Shown: positions 53,501 to 62,118, numbered from the stretch's first letter. The stretch is 64,000 nt of DNA from Chitinophaga sancti (GCF_034087045.1 NZ_CP139247.1:7652001-7716000), one strand, 5' to 3'. A program made the numbers and translations. Notes: a model not told the origin generated them from the letters alone.

Positions 53501-53935
53501 ACCTCCTGCGGTAGTGACCCTGCCTGATACAGTAATAGTGGTATCAGCCATCGACACTGCGGGAGCAGGTGCAATACGGGCTTTGTGAATCACGAAGCTG
53601 TTGCCTTCCAGAGAATAAGCTACCTGTTGATTTTTAAGGCATAGGTCGAGCACATCCTGTACATTGGCATCTTTGACCTGAAAAGATACAGGGATTGTAT
53701 TCGACAATACCTTTTCAGAATAAACAATAGATACTCCTGTCTGAGTGATGATCTCAGCAAACACTTTTTGGAGCGGCGCTTCTTTTACCGTTAAGGTGAC
53801 CTTCTGGGAATATCCTGCAGCAGTAACGTGCAAACAGGTGACCAGAAGAACGAGGGCGGTCAATTTCATAACCAGGCAAATTTTGGTTGATAGCCCGCGC
53901 ACACAGCGGGCCATTACATTACAATCGAAATGCAT
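50597..53935 (-). CDS. SusC/RagA-family TonB-dependent receptor with STN domain
   Basis: A 1112-aa receptor. Signal segment about 20-45, STN domain about 46-125 (VKEAPLQKVFAEIITQTG), carboxypeptidase-like domain about 130-215 (SGRVTTAGGAALPGATVMVKG), TonB box FNEVVVVGYSD, plug with ASQTPLVVVDGIIGGNYD, and a barrel ending in YLLNINIRF with the expected C-terminal Phe. The start might be the ATG at 53869 (MKLTALVLL), which gives a more usual signal peptide. Controlled by the FecR/sigma pair upstream. Confidence 0.93.
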   Translation of the reverse strand: MHFDCNVMARCVRGLSTKICLVMKLTALVLLVTCLHVTAAGYSQKVTLTVKEAPLQKVFAEIITQTGVSIVYSEKVLSNTIPVSFQVKDANVQDVLDLCLKNQQVAYSLEGNSFVIHKARIAPAPAVSMADTTITVSGRVTTAGGAALPGATVMVKGSRKGAQSDGDGHFTIRDLNKSDVLVISNIGFATREYPVAGVHGAISILLEEDTRKFNEVVVVGYSDKKKGELTSAVTVVNEEKLKTVTTNDLGNMLQGKVSGLQVVNSSGAPGSSSEIRLRGVSSVNASQTPLVVVDGIIGGNYDPNDVENVTVLKDAGATAMYGSQANAGVIIVTTKKAKLGKTQFEAKVTTGFRTPDFGKMKMMTGSELYDHQKEYYRDYIPGTTNNSYKIDILKFYSERPQSLRNQNYSWLNTLFSTAPMQNVYIAASGSSEKNEYYTALTYYNEKGTFMNTGYQRVNVRANSTYHFTKDVSVTNNINISGINGKSYNYEDVYYAYLNMPWDNPYNADGSPVYVDGTSTFKWWSRDKTNPVHTIQNSSHPYKSFDVNYDLGLNVNITPWLTFTSSNRGAVAYSKAKDYYSPVVAGLYNGTGYLNEASTLTYGVISNDLLKFKFKFGDHSLTGLAGVAIENSKSELMGASGKGLPIGLSVLNVVSNTQMVSGSTDQSIIQSLISQVSYGYKEKYFLTGSYRIDGSTAFPSNRRYGSFPAVSAAWVMSSEDFMKDLTAVNNLKLRASFGVTGTQDIGSSRYLGLYALSSQYNGSTAATPSQLPSPDLSWESKQQINIGIDLSMLNNRINLTADAYNNITKNLLLQVSQPLSVGFEQRWENVGEVVNNGIELGLNTVNIRHKDFEWNTDFNINFNTNKLRQLPSDITRTQSTWSISQIYRNDGNLYEFYMPKWLGVNKETGAPQWEIVNKDANGKVISREATSDYASATYQEVGSALPKFQGGFNSQWKYKNFSLSVNTYFISGNKVFSNALRFVENDGTEPYYNQIKLPSSYKIWTKPGDVATEPSPQNNANATETSTRYLKDGSFFSIRNIALAYNLPKSLVKNWRLNDVTVSLTADNVYTFTKFLGQDPNTTITSSDYVMPGVSDFKYPNNRQYLLNINIRF

Positions 53936-54160
53936 ACTTTTGTAGTGTTTGGTAGTACTTAAATGGTCTTACAGTGATTATGCAAGGAATGCCGGATAAT
54001 TAAACCGGGGATGTTGCGAGCGTCTCCGGTTTTTAAATAGGTATCCCTTTTAGCGGCTGCTTTTTAGTATTCTTCTGCTGCTTTTAAATTTTGGTCTATA
54101 CTAAATTTTGGTTCCAGGTACCCTTCGGTAACAATAAGCTTTAAATTTTGATTTAATTAT

Positions 54161-55315
54161 TTACGGTAATACGATGACTTTTCTCCCTTCTAATTTTAAG
54201 TGATTATATCCGCTTGCTTCCAGCAAACGTAATACTGATGACAATTGCAGGTTTCTGCTGATTCCCCCTCCGTATAGTTCTGCGCTTGGTTTGGCAGTGT
54301 AAACGATCTCCACATCGTACCAACGGGCGACTTCTCTAAGTATGGCTGGCAAAGCCGTGTTATTAAATACAAACACACCGTTTTTCCACGCGGTAACTTT
54401 TTTGATATCTGCGGGTCTGACAGTGATGGCATGGTCTTCATTGTCCATGACAGCCTGTTGACCAGGTTGCAGGGTGTGTAGTGTGTTTCCTTCTTTTACT
54501 CTGACACTACCGGAAATGAGGGTAGTGTTGACTGTGGCTTCGTCGGCATAGGCCATGATATCGAATCCGGTACCCAGTACCTGTACTTCCATACTGTCCC
54601 TTTGTGTGGAAGGTACTTTTACGACGAAAGGATGTGTGGCGTTAGGTGCTACTTCGAAATAACCCTGGCCTTCCAGTTGCACAACGCGGGTGGCGCCGGT
54701 GAAAGCGGTTGGATAGCGGAGGGTGGTAGCTGAGTTAAGCCATACTTTGGTTCCGTCGGGTAATACGATCTGGAATTGTCCTCCCCTTGGGGTAGATAGC
54801 TTATTATAATGTACAGTACCTGTGTTTGTTTGTGCTGTGTATAGTAATTGTCCGTTTTGCTGTTTGATGGATTGGTTGCCTTGGTGGATGGTTTGGTTGC
54901 CGGCGCTGTCTAAAGTAACGACGGTACCGTCTGCCAGGGTAAGGGTGGCTTTGTTGGAGCCGGGTGTTATGATTTTTTCGATCTTGCTGGCGACAGGTAA
55001 AGGTTGTGGTTTATGGGTGTGGCCAAGGTACCAGAAGGCGGAGCCTGCCAGTAATAATAATACAGCAGCGGCTGCCAGGCGGCGGAAAGTGATGATCCGG
55101 CTGCGAGGAGGGATGAGCTGACTGTAAATGTTTTCGTAATCTATGTCAGGAGCGGTAGAGGCCGTGTCAGCATAGCTGGCTAAGAGGCTGTTTAAAGTCT
55201 CTTCGTTAGGTTCGTTATTGATGTATGCAAATAGCTCATCCAGCTCCTCGCGGGTGCAGGATCTATTCACATAACGACCCAACAAATATTGTATTCTTGG
55301 CTGATGCTCTGGCAT
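54161..55315 (-). CDS. FecR-family anti-sigma factor
   Basis: A 384-aa inner-membrane regulator: cytoplasmic part about 1-75, membrane helix about 77-97 (LAAAAVLLLLAGSAFWYLG), FecR domain about 165-280 (GGQFQIVLPDGTKVWLN; GQGYFEVAPNATHPF) and C-terminal DUF4974 (TALPAILREVARWYDVEIVY). It relays the STN domain of the SusC receptor to the ECF sigma factor at 56795. A phosphodiesterase gene and long hairpins separate it from the sigma gene. Confidence 0.92.
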   Translation of the reverse strand: MPEHQPRIQYLLGRYVNRSCTREELDELFAYINNEPNEETLNSLLASYADTASTAPDIDYENIYSQLIPPRSRIITFRRLAAAAVLLLLAGSAFWYLGHTHKPQPLPVASKIEKIITPGSNKATLTLADGTVVTLDSAGNQTIHQGNQSIKQQNGQLLYTAQTNTGTVHYNKLSTPRGGQFQIVLPDGTKVWLNSATTLRYPTAFTGATRVVQLEGQGYFEVAPNATHPFVVKVPSTQRDSMEVQVLGTGFDIMAYADEATVNTTLISGSVRVKEGNTLHTLQPGQQAVMDNEDHAITVRPADIKKVTAWKNGVFVFNNTALPAILREVARWYDVEIVYTAKPSAELYGGGISRNLQLSSVLRLLEASGYNHLKLEGRKVIVLP

Positions 55316-55399
55316 ATAATATAAAGACGAGTGAAAAATTGGGAAGGACCGTGAAAAGATAATAATTTTTTAAAAAAGGCAAAAAACATACTGCTGCTA

Positions 55400-55444
55400 C
55401 CAAAAAAATCGGGTTTTGCCTTCGGCAAAACCCGATTTTTTTGG
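55400..55444. terminator. Perfect 21-bp hairpin with TTC loop
   Basis: Arms 55400-55420 and 55424-55444 are fully complementary with loop TTC and A7/T7 runs inside the stem ends. It ends the leftward sigma/phosphodiesterase transcript before the fecR gene. Confidence 0.75.
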
Positions 55445-55447
55445 AGG

Positions 55448-55490
55448 GGCCGATTTTGGAGCCGGCTTGAAGCCGGCTCCAAAATCGGCC
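55448..55490. repeat. Second long perfect hairpin in the same gap
   Basis: A 20-bp perfect stem (55448-55467 and 55471-55490) with loop TGA, GC-rich at both ends. Together with the previous hairpin it fills most of the 226-bp gap 55316-55541. The tract just beyond (55491-55530) repeats GGC-rich GGCAGCAAAGGCGGTC-type words. Confidence 0.7.
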
Positions 55491-55541
55491 GGCAGCAAAG
55501 GCGGTCATCGGCAAAGGCAGTTATCGGCTGTAAAACGATTA

Positions 55542-56759
55542 TTATTTCAGCCAGAGGTTCACGGTGTTGGAGGGAGTTTCTAAGACTATTTTATAGAACG
55601 AAGAATCTGAAGAATTTAAATCTTTTAATCCTTTTACATCCACTAATGCGTGTTCCTGTTTTAAAGGCACCACCTTTAATAATTTATACTCATCCTGACC
55701 TCCTGTCTTAAAATTATTAGTCGCTGCCACCCATATCTTCACATTGCCACTATCTTCCAGTGCCTTCCATTTCAAATCTATATTCCCCTGAATTAAATTT
55801 CCTGCTGCCTGGGCGATAGCTACCTTTCCGATAAGGGAAGTACCATCTACTTCGCGGGCTACAGAATCAGGTATATTGATTTGTAAATAACGGGCTATCG
55901 TAGGCATAATATCCACAATCCCGGGTTCGTAATATTTTGCATAATTATTTAAGGGGCGATAACTGGTCACCATCCAGGTGCTACGCTGGCGAACGGATTG
56001 GCCGCCATGATCACGACCTGTTTTTTCATCACGACCATGATCGGTGGTGATTACAATCATCCAGTCTTCGGGATAATTTTTCTGGCGATACCGGATCGCT
56101 TCCCATAACTTCCCCATCTGTGCATCCATCAGGCTCACCGCTTTATAGAATTCAGGGCTATCGCCGTGCATATGGCCCATATCGTCGGTATATTCAAGGT
56201 AAACCCAGCTGAGAGACGGCGCATTCTTTTTGATACCTGCTACGGCTTCTGTGATCACCTTTTCATCGATAGCATGCATGAAATCACGTTGTTTATCATG
56301 ATGGAAGTTGTTGGTATCGAGTTCGTAGCCATCTGCATGTAGGTCTACGTATTCAGAAAGGGCGAGTTTTGTACGGTTATCTTCCCAACTGGAATAAACC
56401 GCAGTTTGTTTTGCAGGATAAGCCTCTTTGAATAAGCGGAAGATATTATGGTAGTGGTAATTGGGATCTTTAATATCATTGTCAGGCACATTGTGCTTAT
56501 TCACCCAGGTACCCGTGAGCAGGCTATTGTACCCTACAGCGGAGATGGTCGGGGTTTCGGAGTAGGTACTTTTGCCCCCGCCTACATGCATGCGGGTATA
56601 GGTACCGGCAGCAATGATCTTATCTATGTTGGGAGTGGCTACTTTCTCTATCACATCGGCAGGAATTCCGTCTGCAATGACAAATACCACTTTCTTTTCG
56701 CGTTTGGATTGTGCGCTGACTGTACCTGCCAGCAACAGACAAATTAGTAAATGTTTCAT
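55542..56759 (-). CDS. Alkaline phosphatase superfamily / nucleotide pyrophosphatase-like protein
   Basis: A 405-aa secreted protein (signal ends VSAQ). Alkaline-phosphatase-superfamily metal sites: VIADGIPADV (Asp30), candidate nucleophile Thr69 or Thr71 in SETPTISAVGYNSLLTG, DDMGHMHG, and TTDHGRDEKTG with DHGGQ. It resembles ectonucleotide pyrophosphatase/phosphodiesterases, which cleave phosphate or phosphodiester bonds outside the cell. ATG 56759 gives the signal peptide. It lies between sigma and fecR, and a CATTTTTG four nt before the start resembles the -7 element. Confidence 0.82.
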   Translation of the reverse strand: MKHLLICLLLAGTVSAQSKREKKVVFVIADGIPADVIEKVATPNIDKIIAAGTYTRMHVGGGKSTYSETPTISAVGYNSLLTGTWVNKHNVPDNDIKDPNYHYHNIFRLFKEAYPAKQTAVYSSWEDNRTKLALSEYVDLHADGYELDTNNFHHDKQRDFMHAIDEKVITEAVAGIKKNAPSLSWVYLEYTDDMGHMHGDSPEFYKAVSLMDAQMGKLWEAIRYRQKNYPEDWMIVITTDHGRDEKTGRDHGGQSVRQRSTWMVTSYRPLNNYAKYYEPGIVDIMPTIARYLQINIPDSVAREVDGTSLIGKVAIAQAAGNLIQGNIDLKWKALEDSGNVKIWVAATNNFKTGGQDEYKLLKVVPLKQEHALVDVKGLKDLNSSDSSFYKIVLETPSNTVNLWLK

Positions 56760-56794
56760 GCCCCAAAAATGGAAATTATTCAATGAATTGTATG

Positions 56795-57382
56795 TTAGCT
56801 TTTCATTAAGCATGTGAACAGGAGTACCCCCAGCGGACCTCCATAACGTGACAGGAACACACGGATATGTTTCAGGGTTTCGACCTGTAAATTCTTGACC
56901 CTGCTTTTGGACAAACCCAGCTTTGTGGCAATATCCTCATGACTCAGCCCCTCTACCCTGCTGAGGCGGAAAATGGTCTGTTTCTGATCAGACAATTGTG
57001 CGAGGGCATTGAAAATGAGTTGCTGGCTCTCCCTGGCATCGAGTTGCAGGTCGAGGGCATCCGCCACTTCTGAGATATTGGCCCAAACCTGGTCTACCAG
57101 GTGCTGCTGGCGGGCCACCTTGCGGAGGTGATCGACCGTTTTATTGCGGGCAATGATAAAGATGTAGTTGCCAATATGATCGATGGCTGGAAGCTGTTCC
57201 CGGCTGGTCCAGAGCTTGAGAAAGGTATCCTGAAGGATATCCTCGGCATCTACTGCCGAGTGGGTTAACTGGTATATAAACGCAGCTACCGGCCTGCTAT
57301 GCCGGTCATATAACTGCCGGAAGGCACTTTCGTCCCCTTTCCGCAGTCGTTGTAGTAATTCCGTATCCGTGGTAGCCTGCAT
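56795..57382 (-). CDS. ECF-type RNA polymerase sigma factor
   Basis: A 195-aa sigma factor. Region 2: SAFRQLYDRHSRPVAAFIYQ and DAEDILQDTFLKLWTSREQL. Region 4: LAQLSDQKQTIFRLSRVEG and HEDIATKLGLSKSRVKNLQ. First gene of the leftward SusCD locus; partner of the FecR at 54161-55315. A TATATTTA three nt before the ATG is a near-match to the -7 element. Confidence 0.93.
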   Translation of the reverse strand: MQATTDTELLQRLRKGDESAFRQLYDRHSRPVAAFIYQLTHSAVDAEDILQDTFLKLWTSREQLPAIDHIGNYIFIIARNKTVDHLRKVARQQHLVDQVWANISEVADALDLQLDARESQQLIFNALAQLSDQKQTIFRLSRVEGLSHEDIATKLGLSKSRVKNLQVETLKHIRVFLSRYGGPLGVLLFTCLMKS

Positions 57383-57495
57383 GCGTAAATATACCCGACT
57401 ATCGCTCCTTTAGCTGCTTTGAATTGATGTTATCCTGCTAAAAATAATTAAACTGAACCATTGTTTCAGTAATTTATTCCCAATTTATTCTCTAT

Positions 57496-58185
57496 ATGCC
57501 TAAACCCCACTACCATTTTTCTGGAAAATTTGATTGGAAACCACTTATTATAGCCAGCATACTGGCCCTCATCGCCTGCATAGGCGGGGGGATTATTTAT
57601 AGTACTTCCATGAAACCCCGTGGGTTTTCGGGTGGTAAGGGATTCGCCCTCTTTTTACTGGCGCTATGGTTGTTCCTTGTATTTTACCTGTTCAGGCGCT
57701 TCAATCATAGCAGAAACAGAAAGGTGAATGCCGGGTTAGGTGTTTTTTTAAGTGGAGCGACATGGCTGTTCAGTCATGGCGGATGGGAATCACTGGTATT
57801 GCTGCTCCCCCTGACCATGCTACTTTTTTTAGATTACTACTGTGAGAAATGCGGGAAATACTATTCCTATAAAACCTTTTATGTACTAAATGCCGGAGAA
57901 TATTCCAGGTATGAGAAAAAACACAATGAGGAAGCTCCTCCATTTAGCTTTTTGCCAAATATTCATTTTCAGGAATTGCCAACCTATGGTCCTACCCAAC
58001 CACAGAATATTATTAAGATCAGGTTTTCTTTTTCTTATTGCAAATCCTGCGGAAGCAATGCTATTGAAGATATCCATTCCTGCAGATGGTCGGGATCAAC
58101 CAGTACAAAGAACGCTGGACGTTCCTTCGTAACCCAGCTGGAAACACTCGCTGACGACGTTTACCTGGATGACGCGACAGGTTAA
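57496..58185 (+). CDS. Membrane protein with zinc-ribbon-like Cys pairs
   Basis: A 229-aa protein. Three or four hydrophobic helices lie at about 15-35, 52-72, 82-98 and 102-118, followed by a soluble part with two Cys pairs (YYCEKCGKYYS and YCKSCGSNA) plus another Cys in DIHSC, as in zinc ribbons. No family is recognised. It stands alone between convergent/divergent neighbours. Confidence 0.55.
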   Translation: MPKPHYHFSGKFDWKPLIIASILALIACIGGGIIYSTSMKPRGFSGGKGFALFLLALWLFLVFYLFRRFNHSRNRKVNAGLGVFLSGATWLFSHGGWESLVLLLPLTMLLFLDYYCEKCGKYYSYKTFYVLNAGEYSRYEKKHNEEAPPFSFLPNIHFQELPTYGPTQPQNIIKIRFSFSYCKSCGSNAIEDIHSCRWSGSTSTKNAGRSFVTQLETLADDVYLDDATG

Positions 58186-58223
58186 AAGCTGTCGCTCCTG
58201 TCCATAGACTGAAGCGACAGCTT
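58186..58223. terminator. Bidirectional hairpin terminator
   Basis: Perfect 11-bp stem AAGCTGTCGCT/AGCGACAGCTT (58186-58196 and 58213-58223) with a 16-nt loop, between convergent genes. Confidence 0.65.
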
Positions 58224-58229
58224 AATAAA

Positions 58230-59765
58230 TTAATACGCAGTCTCATCCGCGCCCTTATCCACTCTGCTATTCTGTATCCTGCTCTGTTTATCTATATCAT
58301 ACTCCTGGTAACCCAACACAAACGAAGGATCACCCGCATTGATAGCCGGTGACGTACTGCTCAGGTGCAGATTCGTTGTGCTTACATAATTTGGATTGCC
58401 ATAAGTAGAATGTGCATCCAATCCTGTGGCAGCTGTAAATGCCGCCAGTGAACCATACGTGGTACTGGTAGGATACCAGTCGAATGTAGCTGAAGCTGAA
58501 GTGCCTGACACTCCATAATACAGGTTGTAATCACTCACCAGGTTCGTAGATGAATACCCCCACAATGCAATGATCATGATATCGCTCGCGGAGTACACAA
58601 TATTATTCTTGATGGTGAGATAATCTGTATTCTGCAGACTAATCTCTCCACCCCAACCACCATCTGTATAGTTTTTATACAGGGAATTGTTCATGATGGT
58701 AGAATACGTCACCTTACTGTTTGTCTGGTTAGAACCAACAAGAATACCTGCATTCCTGCTGTTGTAAATGAAGTTGTCACGAATGTTGATGCCAGTAGCG
58801 GTGTAGTTATTATTTTCACAACCGGCTGATATACCTGCATAATTATTATAGCAGATATTGCCTTCGATGTTGATATACTTACCTCCATCTACATAAATAC
58901 CACCATTCAAAGCAACAGGAGAAATACAGTTGTACACAATATTGTATTTCACATTCCCATTGCGGGCCATATTCACACTATCATTGGTATTTGCCCATGA
59001 ATAGTGACCCGTCATATCGATACCGATGTTACGAATATGGTGTACCACATTGCTTTCGATGAGGAAGTTTTCCACATTCCCAGCCATGGTCAGCCCTTCG
59101 CTATACCCGGTATTGCAACTGTAGATCTGGTTGCTGCCAATGTAGACCTTGTTGTAAGAGGCGAGTGCATCTCCCCATACCATCAGCGGATTGGCATTGT
59201 CAGTAGAAGAAGGTACGGCTGTAGAATCGGTGGTCCAACCAATGTTGTAGATTTTACAACCAGTCACCTGGATGTCTGTTCCACTCCCCTGGAAGAGAAT
59301 ACCTACAGCGCTGGAAGTAATGTTGTTCGCCACGGTAATGTTGTTGATCCGGACATGGCTTTTGGAAACCACGGCAATCATGGCTTTCTGATCACCATTG
59401 GAAGCGCTCACCCCATCCAGCACAACCGTACCACCATCATAGTTGGTAAGGGTAATGGGATGTGTGGAGTCTGCTCCTGAGTAAGGCCACCAGAGTTTTT
59501 CCTTGTAGGTACCGGCGGCAACCCAGATGGTGGCACCTGCGCCATCGGTGGTTTTCCAGAGTGCGGCCTGGATAGTCTTTAATGGCAAAGTGTCTGAGGT
59601 TCCTGCATTGGCATCACTCCCCGTGGTGCCATTGACATAAAAGTTCGTGACTGAGGACGTTGTCACGGCGGTGGTAGTGGTGTTCTTCAGCTTTTCTTCC
59701 ACATCCTTTTTACAGGCAGAGAGAATCAGCAAGCCACTACAGGCAATCAAGAGGGTTTTTCTCAT
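58230..59765 (-). CDS. Right-handed parallel beta-helix lipoprotein (polysaccharide lyase-like)
   Basis: A 511-aa surface lipoprotein (LLILSAC). It starts with a DUF1565-type block (VNGTTGSDANAGTSDTLPLKTIQAAL; TIWVAAGTYKEKLWWP), then many short beta-helix coils with Asn ladders (VRINNITVANNI, INIEGNICYNNYAGIS, INIRDNFIYNSRNAGI, LTIKNNIVYSASDIM). Such proteins are pectate-lyase-like polysaccharide lyases or glycan epimerases. A catalytic set cannot be assigned. Stands alone. Confidence 0.75.
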   Translation of the reverse strand: MRKTLLIACSGLLILSACKKDVEEKLKNTTTTAVTTSSVTNFYVNGTTGSDANAGTSDTLPLKTIQAALWKTTDGAGATIWVAAGTYKEKLWWPYSGADSTHPITLTNYDGGTVVLDGVSASNGDQKAMIAVVSKSHVRINNITVANNITSSAVGILFQGSGTDIQVTGCKIYNIGWTTDSTAVPSSTDNANPLMVWGDALASYNKVYIGSNQIYSCNTGYSEGLTMAGNVENFLIESNVVHHIRNIGIDMTGHYSWANTNDSVNMARNGNVKYNIVYNCISPVALNGGIYVDGGKYINIEGNICYNNYAGISAGCENNNYTATGINIRDNFIYNSRNAGILVGSNQTNSKVTYSTIMNNSLYKNYTDGGWGGEISLQNTDYLTIKNNIVYSASDIMIIALWGYSSTNLVSDYNLYYGVSGTSASATFDWYPTSTTYGSLAAFTAATGLDAHSTYGNPNYVSTTNLHLSSTSPAINAGDPSFVLGYQEYDIDKQSRIQNSRVDKGADETAY

Positions 59766-59856
59766 GGCAATTTACAGTTTGGTTAACGGGTTTCAATTAA
59801 TAAAGCTGCTTTCACTATAAAGACGAAGGAGAGAATAGATAGGACCGCTAATTTCA

Positions 59857-59892
59857 TAAAAAAAAACCGCCCTTTTTCAAAGGCGGCTTTTT
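59857..59892. terminator. Bidirectional terminator
   Basis: CCGCC/GGCGG stem (59867-59871 and 59882-59886) flanked by an A-run (59857-59866) and a T-run (59888-59892); terminates the leftward gene at 59913. Confidence 0.8.
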
Positions 59893-59912
59893 ATCAAAGC
59901 ATATGCTTCAAA

Positions 59913-60224
59913 TTATTTTACAAACCGGGGCATGATCAGGTAGCGGACAATGGTGTGTGCAGTGAGTGATAATACGACTACACCACCCAGTATCAGCGCC
60001 TGCTTACCAATAGTGTCAAATACATCCAGGATCGGTGAAACCTGCTTACCAGCATACATAGCAGCCAGCGCGAACAGCAATACACCCGTAATCCAGAGGG
60101 TGAGGTGAGAATAAAAATAACGTTTCTTCTGGTAGCCATTTTTACCAAAGGAGGTGAATAAAAGAATAACATGTGCGACGAAAAATAATACGGCGAGTGC
60201 GGTAAGTGTTGTGAACATGGTCAT
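59913..60224 (-). CDS. Small integral membrane protein, unknown function
   Basis: A 103-aa protein with three transmembrane helices (about 5-24, 40-60, 74-93) and basic loops (GKNGYQKKRYFY). No family is recognised. Confidence 0.6.
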   Translation of the reverse strand: MTMFTTLTALAVLFFVAHVILLFTSFGKNGYQKKRYFYSHLTLWITGVLLFALAAMYAGKQVSPILDVFDTIGKQALILGGVVVLSLTAHTIVRYLIMPRFVK

Positions 60225-60329
60225 AACAATCTGTTTTGTTGTGCGTTGTGGTTTTCTGAGATTAATTTAAAAACTACAGTGGAATTTGTTATACTAAAGA
60301 TAAATGCTTTCTGATTTCAAACAAGAATA

Positions 60330-60363
60330 TTTCCGGCAGGCAGGGCCTGCTGCCAGCCGGAAA
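60330..60363. other. GC-rich hairpin downstream of the diheme cytochrome gene
   Basis: TTTCCGGC/GCCGGAAA ends (60330-60337 and 60356-60363) close an inner GGCAG/CTGCC stem; likely terminator of the leftward cytochrome gene, whose stop is at 60369. Confidence 0.55.
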
Positions 60364-60368
60364 AGAAT

Positions 60369-60857
60369 TTAATGATTTGCCGGTGGTGGTGGTGGCGGAC
60401 CATCGTGGGCACCTGGAGGCGGCGGACCCTGAGGACCTTTCTCATTACCGCCCGGAGGGGTAGCAACAGGTTCTTTCTGACCATTGTGACAGCTGTAGCA
60501 GGTAACAGTCATAATCTGCTTACCATTCTCATCCTTACCGGATTTAAAAAACTTTTTGTTGATGCGCATTGTCATCTTCATCATGTCTCTGGCCGTTTCT
60601 TTTTCTTCCAATACATCACTGGCAAAATCCAACTTCTTAGGATCCTCCTTGGAATGAGCATGACAAAAATCGCATTTTACACCCAATGACTTATTGAACA
60701 AGTGCATTGTTTGCATCAGTTCTTCATGACTGATGTTTTTAGGCAAAACTTTCAGATTCTTTGCCTTCTCTTCAGGGGGCAACGAAAGTGAACAAAGTGA
60801 CACTGCCAATATCAATGACAATGGCACCACAAGAGACTTCTTGAATTTCATGACCAT
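60369..60857 (-). CDS. Diheme c-type cytochrome with proline-rich tail
   Basis: A 162-aa exported protein (signal about 1-25, ends SLCSLS). Two CxxCH motifs (KCDFCHAH and CYSCHNG) separated by the METARDMMKMTMRINKKFF-like helix (given in part) typical of photosynthetic reaction centre cytochrome subunit-like monoheme/diheme proteins in Bacteroidota. The last 30 residues are Pro/Gly-rich (PQGPPPPGAHDGPPPPP), likely disordered. The start may instead be two codons later (ATG 60851). Confidence 0.72.
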   Translation of the reverse strand: MVMKFKKSLVVPLSLILAVSLCSLSLPPEEKAKNLKVLPKNISHEELMQTMHLFNKSLGVKCDFCHAHSKEDPKKLDFASDVLEEKETARDMMKMTMRINKKFFKSGKDENGKQIMTVTCYSCHNGQKEPVATPPGGNEKGPQGPPPPGAHDGPPPPPPANH

Positions 60858-60958
60858 GGGTTTTGTAATAGTAATAAGCTTCCGCAATGAATTTATGAAA
60901 CTACCCAGATATTACAAATTTATAATGACGAATGGATGACATTTCCAGATAATAAGAT

Positions 60959-60984
60959 AGCCTGCCCCTATGAAGGAGCAGGCT
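60959..60984. other. Weak hairpin downstream of porP
   Basis: AGCCTGC/GCAGGCT (60959-60965 and 60978-60984) around a 12-nt loop, then ATCTTATTATCT when read leftward. Possible terminator of the leftward T9SS gene pair. Confidence 0.4.
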
Positions 60985-61085
60985 GTCAACAGTTGAAGGT
61001 TTAAGAAAAAAGCGCCGGAAAATTACTGCTTTTCACACTAGTAGCCGAATCTCAGCCGTATATTTAACGTTTCGATCACACAGCG

Positions 61086-62105
61086 TTACCACACATTCCG
61101 GGGGCAACTATCATCGTACTTATTGCCAAAAGTAAAGCCCAGCACCAGCTCGTGGGTACCCCGGTTATAAGAAGCCAGCGCAGTTGTAGCATTGTCATAA
61201 GAGTAACCCAGGTTCACGGAATTGGAGATATTGAAACCCACCATTCCTGCAAAACTGTCCTTATGGCGGTAGCTCGCCCCTATCCATAACAGATCATGGT
61301 ATTGTAACTTGGTGTTTACCTCTACCTGTATGGGAAGGGGACTGATATATTTGACCATCAGGGAAGGTGTCAGGTTTAAGTCCTCTGTCAACAAAAACCG
61401 GTAACCGCCGGTCAGGAAGATATGAGGTACTGTTTTGCCCGTTTCCGTTGTGATGGTATGGTCAGAATAACTCAGGGTATTAGGCACGATCTGTTGTGCA
61501 GACAAGCCAATGAAATAATCGGCGGAATAGAGGTACAACCCCGCCGTCATATCAAACTTTGTTCTGTTCAGTACACCACTGGAATACACCACGGGATCTA
61601 CTGTGGTATTATTAAAATCCAGGGCGGAACTATTCAGACTAAAACGACTAAAACCCGCACCGAATCCTGCGGACAAACTGGTTCTGGGTGTCAACCCGAT
61701 ATGATACGCATACGTACCGAATACACTCAGGTTCGTCAGCGGTCCTGTCACGTCATTGATAAATTGCAAACCTACCCCATGATGCGGTTCGGCTGCTGTA
61801 TAGTTCTCCCAATAACGCTGCCCACGGGGATTCTCTCCCGGTACAGCGAAGGAAGTAGCAGTAGTACGATAATCTTTTTTATTGATCGGCCCCTGCATCG
61901 TTACATAGGTAGTAACCGGACCTCCACTCAAGCCTGTCCACTGATGACGATGACTGACCTTGACATCGATATAGTTCTCAATCCCCGACAAGGCAGGGTT
62001 GATAATATACTGGTTGAGTATATACTGGGTATAGTGTGGCTTTTGCTGTGCAAATCCATTCATCGCCAGCAGCATGCTGATACCTATAATGATCACTTTA
62101 TTCAT
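61086..62105 (-). CDS. PorP/SprF-family type IX secretion outer-membrane protein
   Basis: A 339-aa outer-membrane protein. Signal ends NGFAQ, then KPHYTQYILNQYIINPALSG, the family's N-terminal hallmark, SHRHQWTGLSGGPVTTY, and a barrel ending with NRGTHELVLGFTFGN. SprF-type proteins pair with a specific type B T9SS substrate; here that substrate is encoded 13 nt upstream. Confidence 0.93.
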   Translation of the reverse strand: MNKVIIIGISMLLAMNGFAQQKPHYTQYILNQYIINPALSGIENYIDVKVSHRHQWTGLSGGPVTTYVTMQGPINKKDYRTTATSFAVPGENPRGQRYWENYTAAEPHHGVGLQFINDVTGPLTNLSVFGTYAYHIGLTPRTSLSAGFGAGFSRFSLNSSALDFNNTTVDPVVYSSGVLNRTKFDMTAGLYLYSADYFIGLSAQQIVPNTLSYSDHTITTETGKTVPHIFLTGGYRFLLTEDLNLTPSLMVKYISPLPIQVEVNTKLQYHDLLWIGASYRHKDSFAGMVGFNISNSVNLGYSYDNATTALASYNRGTHELVLGFTFGNKYDDSCPRNVW

Positions 62106-62118
62106 ATCGCTGGTTTTC

